A stretch of DNA of 64,000 nt, from NCBI RefSeq assembly GCF_024220175.1, contig NZ_CP098502.1, positions 1,736,001-1,800,000 of the forward strand. Direction: 5' to 3'. Position numbers and translations under genes: made by a program. The stretch is from Paraconexibacter antarcticus. Lineage in GTDB: Bacteria > Actinomycetota > Thermoleophilia > Solirubrobacterales > Solirubrobacteraceae. Within the stretch, counting starts at the first letter, position 1. Each line of letters starts with the position of its first letter. Shown here piece after piece: positions 61,741 to 64,000 of the stretch. A model generated the notes under the pieces. It was not told the origin of the DNA. It worked only from the letters and a program-made list of their open reading frames with translations, and made no database searches.

Positions 61741-62649
61741 ATGCGCTCCGGCGTCCTCTTCGGCCTCGGCGCCTACAGCCTCTGGGGCGTCTTCCCGCTG
61801 TACTTCCCGCTCCTGGACCCGGCGAGCCCGGTCGAGGTCCTCGCGCACCGCGTCGTCTGGTCGCTCGTCGTCGTCGTCGGCGGCCTCGCCGCGGCCGGGC
61901 GGCTGCGGGGCATCCGGGCGATCGCCGCGGACCGGCGCACGGCGCGCCTCCTCGGCGCCGCGTCGCTGCTCATCGCGGTGAACTGGGGCGTCTACATCTA
62001 CGCCGTCCACACCGGGCACGTCATCGAGGCGGCGCTCGGCTACTTCGTCAACCCGCTCGTGAGCGTCGGGTTCGGCGTCGTCGTCTTCCACGAGCGGCTG
62101 CGCCCGGCGCAGGTCGTCGCGCTCGGCTTCGGCGCCGTCGCGGTCGTCGTCCTCACCGCGTACTCGGGTGGCTTCCCGTGGATCTCGCTCGTCCTCGCCG
62201 TGTCGTTCGGGACGTACGGGCTCATGAAGAAGCTCGCGGACGTCGGCGCGAGCGAGGGACTCGGCTTCGAGACGCTCGTGCTCGTCGTCCCGGCGGCGGG
62301 CTACCTGCTCGCCCTCGGCGCCTCCGGGAGTGGCACGTTCACGAGCCACGGGGCCGGCCACCTCCTGCTGCTCGTCGCGGCCGGCCCGGTGACGGCGGTC
62401 CCGCTCGTGCTCTTCGCGGCGTGCGTGACGCGGGTGCCGCTGTCGACCGTCGGCCTCCTGCAGTACCTCACGCCGGTGCTGCAGTTCCTCATCGGCTGGC
62501 TCGTCCAGGGCGAGGCGATGCCGACGAGCCGCTGGGTCGGCTTCGCGCTCGTGTGGACGGCGCTCGTCGTCCTCACCCGCGACGCGCTGCAGACCGCGGC
62601 GGCGGCCCGGCCCGCGACCGCCGTCGCCGTCGAGGGCGCGGCGGTCTGA
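61741..62649 (+). CDS. rarD: RarD-type EamA transporter
   Basis: A 302-residue protein with ten hydrophobic helices. The family start GVLFGLGAYSLWGVFPLYFP and the motif LIAVNWGVYIYAVHTGHVIE with ALGYFVNPLVSVGFGV are diagnostic of RarD. The second EamA half contains SLVLAVSFGTYGLMKKLADV and TVGLLQYLTPVLQFLIGW. RarD proteins are inner-membrane metabolite exporters of uncertain substrate (chloramphenicol tolerance in some cases). The gene is convergent with acs. Confidence 0.93.
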   Translation: MRSGVLFGLGAYSLWGVFPLYFPLLDPASPVEVLAHRVVWSLVVVVGGLAAAGRLRGIRAIAADRRTARLLGAASLLIAVNWGVYIYAVHTGHVIEAALGYFVNPLVSVGFGVVVFHERLRPAQVVALGFGAVAVVVLTAYSGGFPWISLVLAVSFGTYGLMKKLADVGASEGLGFETLVLVVPAAGYLLALGASGSGTFTSHGAGHLLLLVAAGPVTAVPLVLFAACVTRVPLSTVGLLQYLTPVLQFLIGWLVQGEAMPTSRWVGFALVWTALVVLTRDALQTAAAARPATAVAVEGAAV

Positions 62650-62680
62650 GCTCCGGGGACGGAGGGCCCGCCGGTCCGGG

Positions 62681-64000
62681 CTAGGACTCGTCGTCCTGCG
62701 CCGTGGCGATCTGCGCCTGCAGGGCGGCCATCACCGTCGGGTCGCGGAGCGTCGTCACGTCGCCGAGAGCGCGGCCGTCGGCGATGTCGCGCAGGAGCCG
62801 GCGCATGATCTTGCCGCTGCGGGTCTTCGGCAGATCGTCGGCCCACAGGATGCGCCGCGGGCGGGCGAGCTTGCCGATACGCTCGGCCACGTGGGCGCGG
62901 AGCTCCTCGACGAGCGCGTCGTCCCCGTGGTAGTCGCCCTCGAGGGTGACGAACGCGGCGATCGCCTGGCCGGTGTCCTCGTCGGTCTGCGCGACGACGG
63001 CGGCCTCCGCGACCTTCGGGTGGGCGACGATCGCGCTCTCGACCTCGGCGGTCGACAACCGGTGACCGGAGACGTTGATGACGTCGTCGATGCGGCCGAC
63101 GATCGAGACGTACCCGCCTGAGTCGATCGACGCGGCGTCGCCGACGAGGTAGGTCCGCTCGCCGTAGCGCGACCAGTACGTCTCGACGTAGCGGTCGTCG
63201 TCGCCGTAGAGGGTGCGGAGCATCGACGGCCACGGCTGCTCGAGCACGAGGATGCCGTTGCCGCCGGCCCTCTCCTCGCTGGTGAGCGACCGCAGGCCGG
63301 CCTTGACGCCGGGCAGCGGGGTGCCCGCGCTGCCGGGCTTCATCGCCTGGGCGCCCGGGAGCGTCGTGATCATGATCGCGCCGGTCTCGGTCTGCCACCA
63401 CGTGTCGACGACCGGGGCCGTGCCGCCGCCGATGACCTCGCGGTACCAGTGCCACGCCTTCGGATTGATCGGCTCGCCGACCGTGCCGAGGAGGCGCAGC
63501 GACGAGAGGTCGTAGCCGTCGGGGATGTGGGCGCCCCACTTCATGCACGCGCGGATCGCCGTCGGCGCGGTGTAGAAGATCGTCGCCTTGTAGCGCTCGA
63601 CGAGCTCCCACCAGATGCCCTGGTGCGGGTAGTCGGGCGCGCCCTCGTACATGACGCTCGTCGCCGCGTTGCAGAGCGGGCCGTAGACCATGTAGCTGTG
63701 GCCGGTGATCCAGCCGACGTCGGCGCTGCAGAACCAGACGTCCTCGTCGGGCCGCAGGTCGAAGACGTTCCGGTGCGTCCACGCGACGCCGGTGAGGTAG
63801 CCGCCGGTCGTGTGGAGGATGCCCTTGGGCTTCGCGGTCGAGCCGGAGGAGTAGAGGATGAACAGGGGGTGCTCGGCGCCGAGTTCGGCGGGCGGGCAGA
63901 CCGGCTCGGCGGCGGCGGTCGTCTCGGCGTAGTCGAGGTCGCGGCCGGCCGTCATGGGACAGTCCACGCCGGTGTGACGGACGACGAGCACCGTCTCGAG
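62681..64000 (-). CDS. acs: Acetyl-CoA synthetase, C-terminal two thirds (gene start outside window)
   Basis: About 440 residues of an AMP-forming acetyl-CoA ligase. It contains the phosphate loop [32 protein letters not shown]-type segments ([14 protein letters not shown]), the [16 protein letters not shown] motif, [39 protein letters not shown] and the acetylatable Lys in [16 protein letters not shown]. It converts acetate, ATP and CoA to acetyl-CoA. Acetate produced by the nearby PoxB could be its substrate. The 5' end runs off the right edge. Confidence 0.95.
   Translation of the reverse strand, partial: LETVLVVRHTGVDCPMTAGRDLDYAETTAAAEPVCPPAELGAEHPLFILYSSGSTAKPKGILHTTGGYLTGVAWTHRNVFDLRPDEDVWFCSADVGWITGHSYMVYGPLCNAATSVMYEGAPDYPHQGIWWELVERYKATIFYTAPTAIRACMKWGAHIPDGYDLSSLRLLGTVGEPINPKAWHWYREVIGGGTAPVVDTWWQTETGAIMITTLPGAQAMKPGSAGTPLPGVKAGLRSLTSEERAGGNGILVLEQPWPSMLRTLYGDDDRYVETYWSRYGERTYLVGDAASIDSGGYVSIVGRIDDVINVSGHRLSTAEVESAIVAHPKVAEAAVVAQTDEDTGQAIAAFVTLEGDYHGDDALVEELRAHVAERIGKLARPRRILWADDLPKTRSGKIMRRLLRDIADGRALGDVTTLRDPTVMAALQAQIATAQDDES

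Overview
The window is very GC-rich and gene-dense. Many genes overlap at ATGA, GTGA or TGATG junctions, and GTG or TTG starts are common. Gene content (LmeA/DUF2993 protein, LolA-like lipoprotein carrier, a possible MCE-protein remnant, many two-component systems, YVTN/Kelch propeller lipoproteins, F420-free central metabolism genes) points to a high-GC actinobacterium. The class Thermoleophilia (Solirubrobacterales-like) is my best guess; this is inferred from gene content, not from a marker gene. I see no rRNA, tRNA or CRISPR array.

Layout. (1) 1-3.3 kb is an insertion-sequence pile-up: the end of an IS3 element, a complete IS982-type element and a complete IS1182-type element, with a broken winged-helix gene between them. 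(2) 3.3-12.9 kb holds a coupled EAL-domain/subtilase pair, a secreted helical Ala-rich protein, a secreted glycoside hydrolase, a response regulator/hybrid kinase/DHp-only module and an RTX-like secreted protein. (3) 13.1-18.1 kb mixes gene debris (IS110 tail, glycosyltransferase tail, IS1182-like tail) with thiC under a TPP riboswitch, a DUF1345 membrane protein and a complete IS110-type element. (4) 18.2-30.0 kb has a methyltransferase and two back-to-back export/sensing modules: ABC ATPase-permease-kinase-regulator on the minus strand, and a kinase/regulator pair divergent from lipoprotein-ABC-ABC-FtsX permease. The second kinase and the FtsX permease each carry a one-base frameshift. (5) 30.1-37.4 kb carries a small stress-type protein, a COG4705 membrane protein and an envelope operon: OmpR-type regulator, kinase, LolA-like protein, ABC ATPase, permease, LmeA-like protein. 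(6) 37.4-42.1 kb is an accessory block: a truncated IS1380 transposase fused to a foreign C-terminal tail, a winged-helix/nucleotidyltransferase pair with a 26-bp palindrome, a tyrosine recombinase and a frameshifted MOSC gene. (7) 42.2-47.5 kb holds two MFS exporters, one with a UspA partner and a divergent TetR regulator over a perfect 26-bp palindrome. (8) 47.5-53.1 kb is a beta-propeller cluster: a propeller-phosphoesterase fusion, and Kelch and YVTN lipoproteins. (9) 53.1-64 kb has an orphan ABC permease preceded by a 14-residue remnant of its ATPase, then cell-surface proteins (repeat protein, L,D-transpeptidase), an RsbW-like ATPase, PoxB, a GltB-like flavoprotein, RarD and the 3' part of acetyl-CoA synthetase.

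The main themes are envelope export and sensing (three ABC systems, five kinase/regulator sets or parts), secreted propeller and repeat proteins, and heavy IS-driven gene breakage. The strongest candidates for something less described are the palindrome-controlled HTH/nucleotidyltransferase module near the integrase, the DHp-only protein downstream of a hybrid kinase, and the residual ATPase minigene at 53.15 kb.
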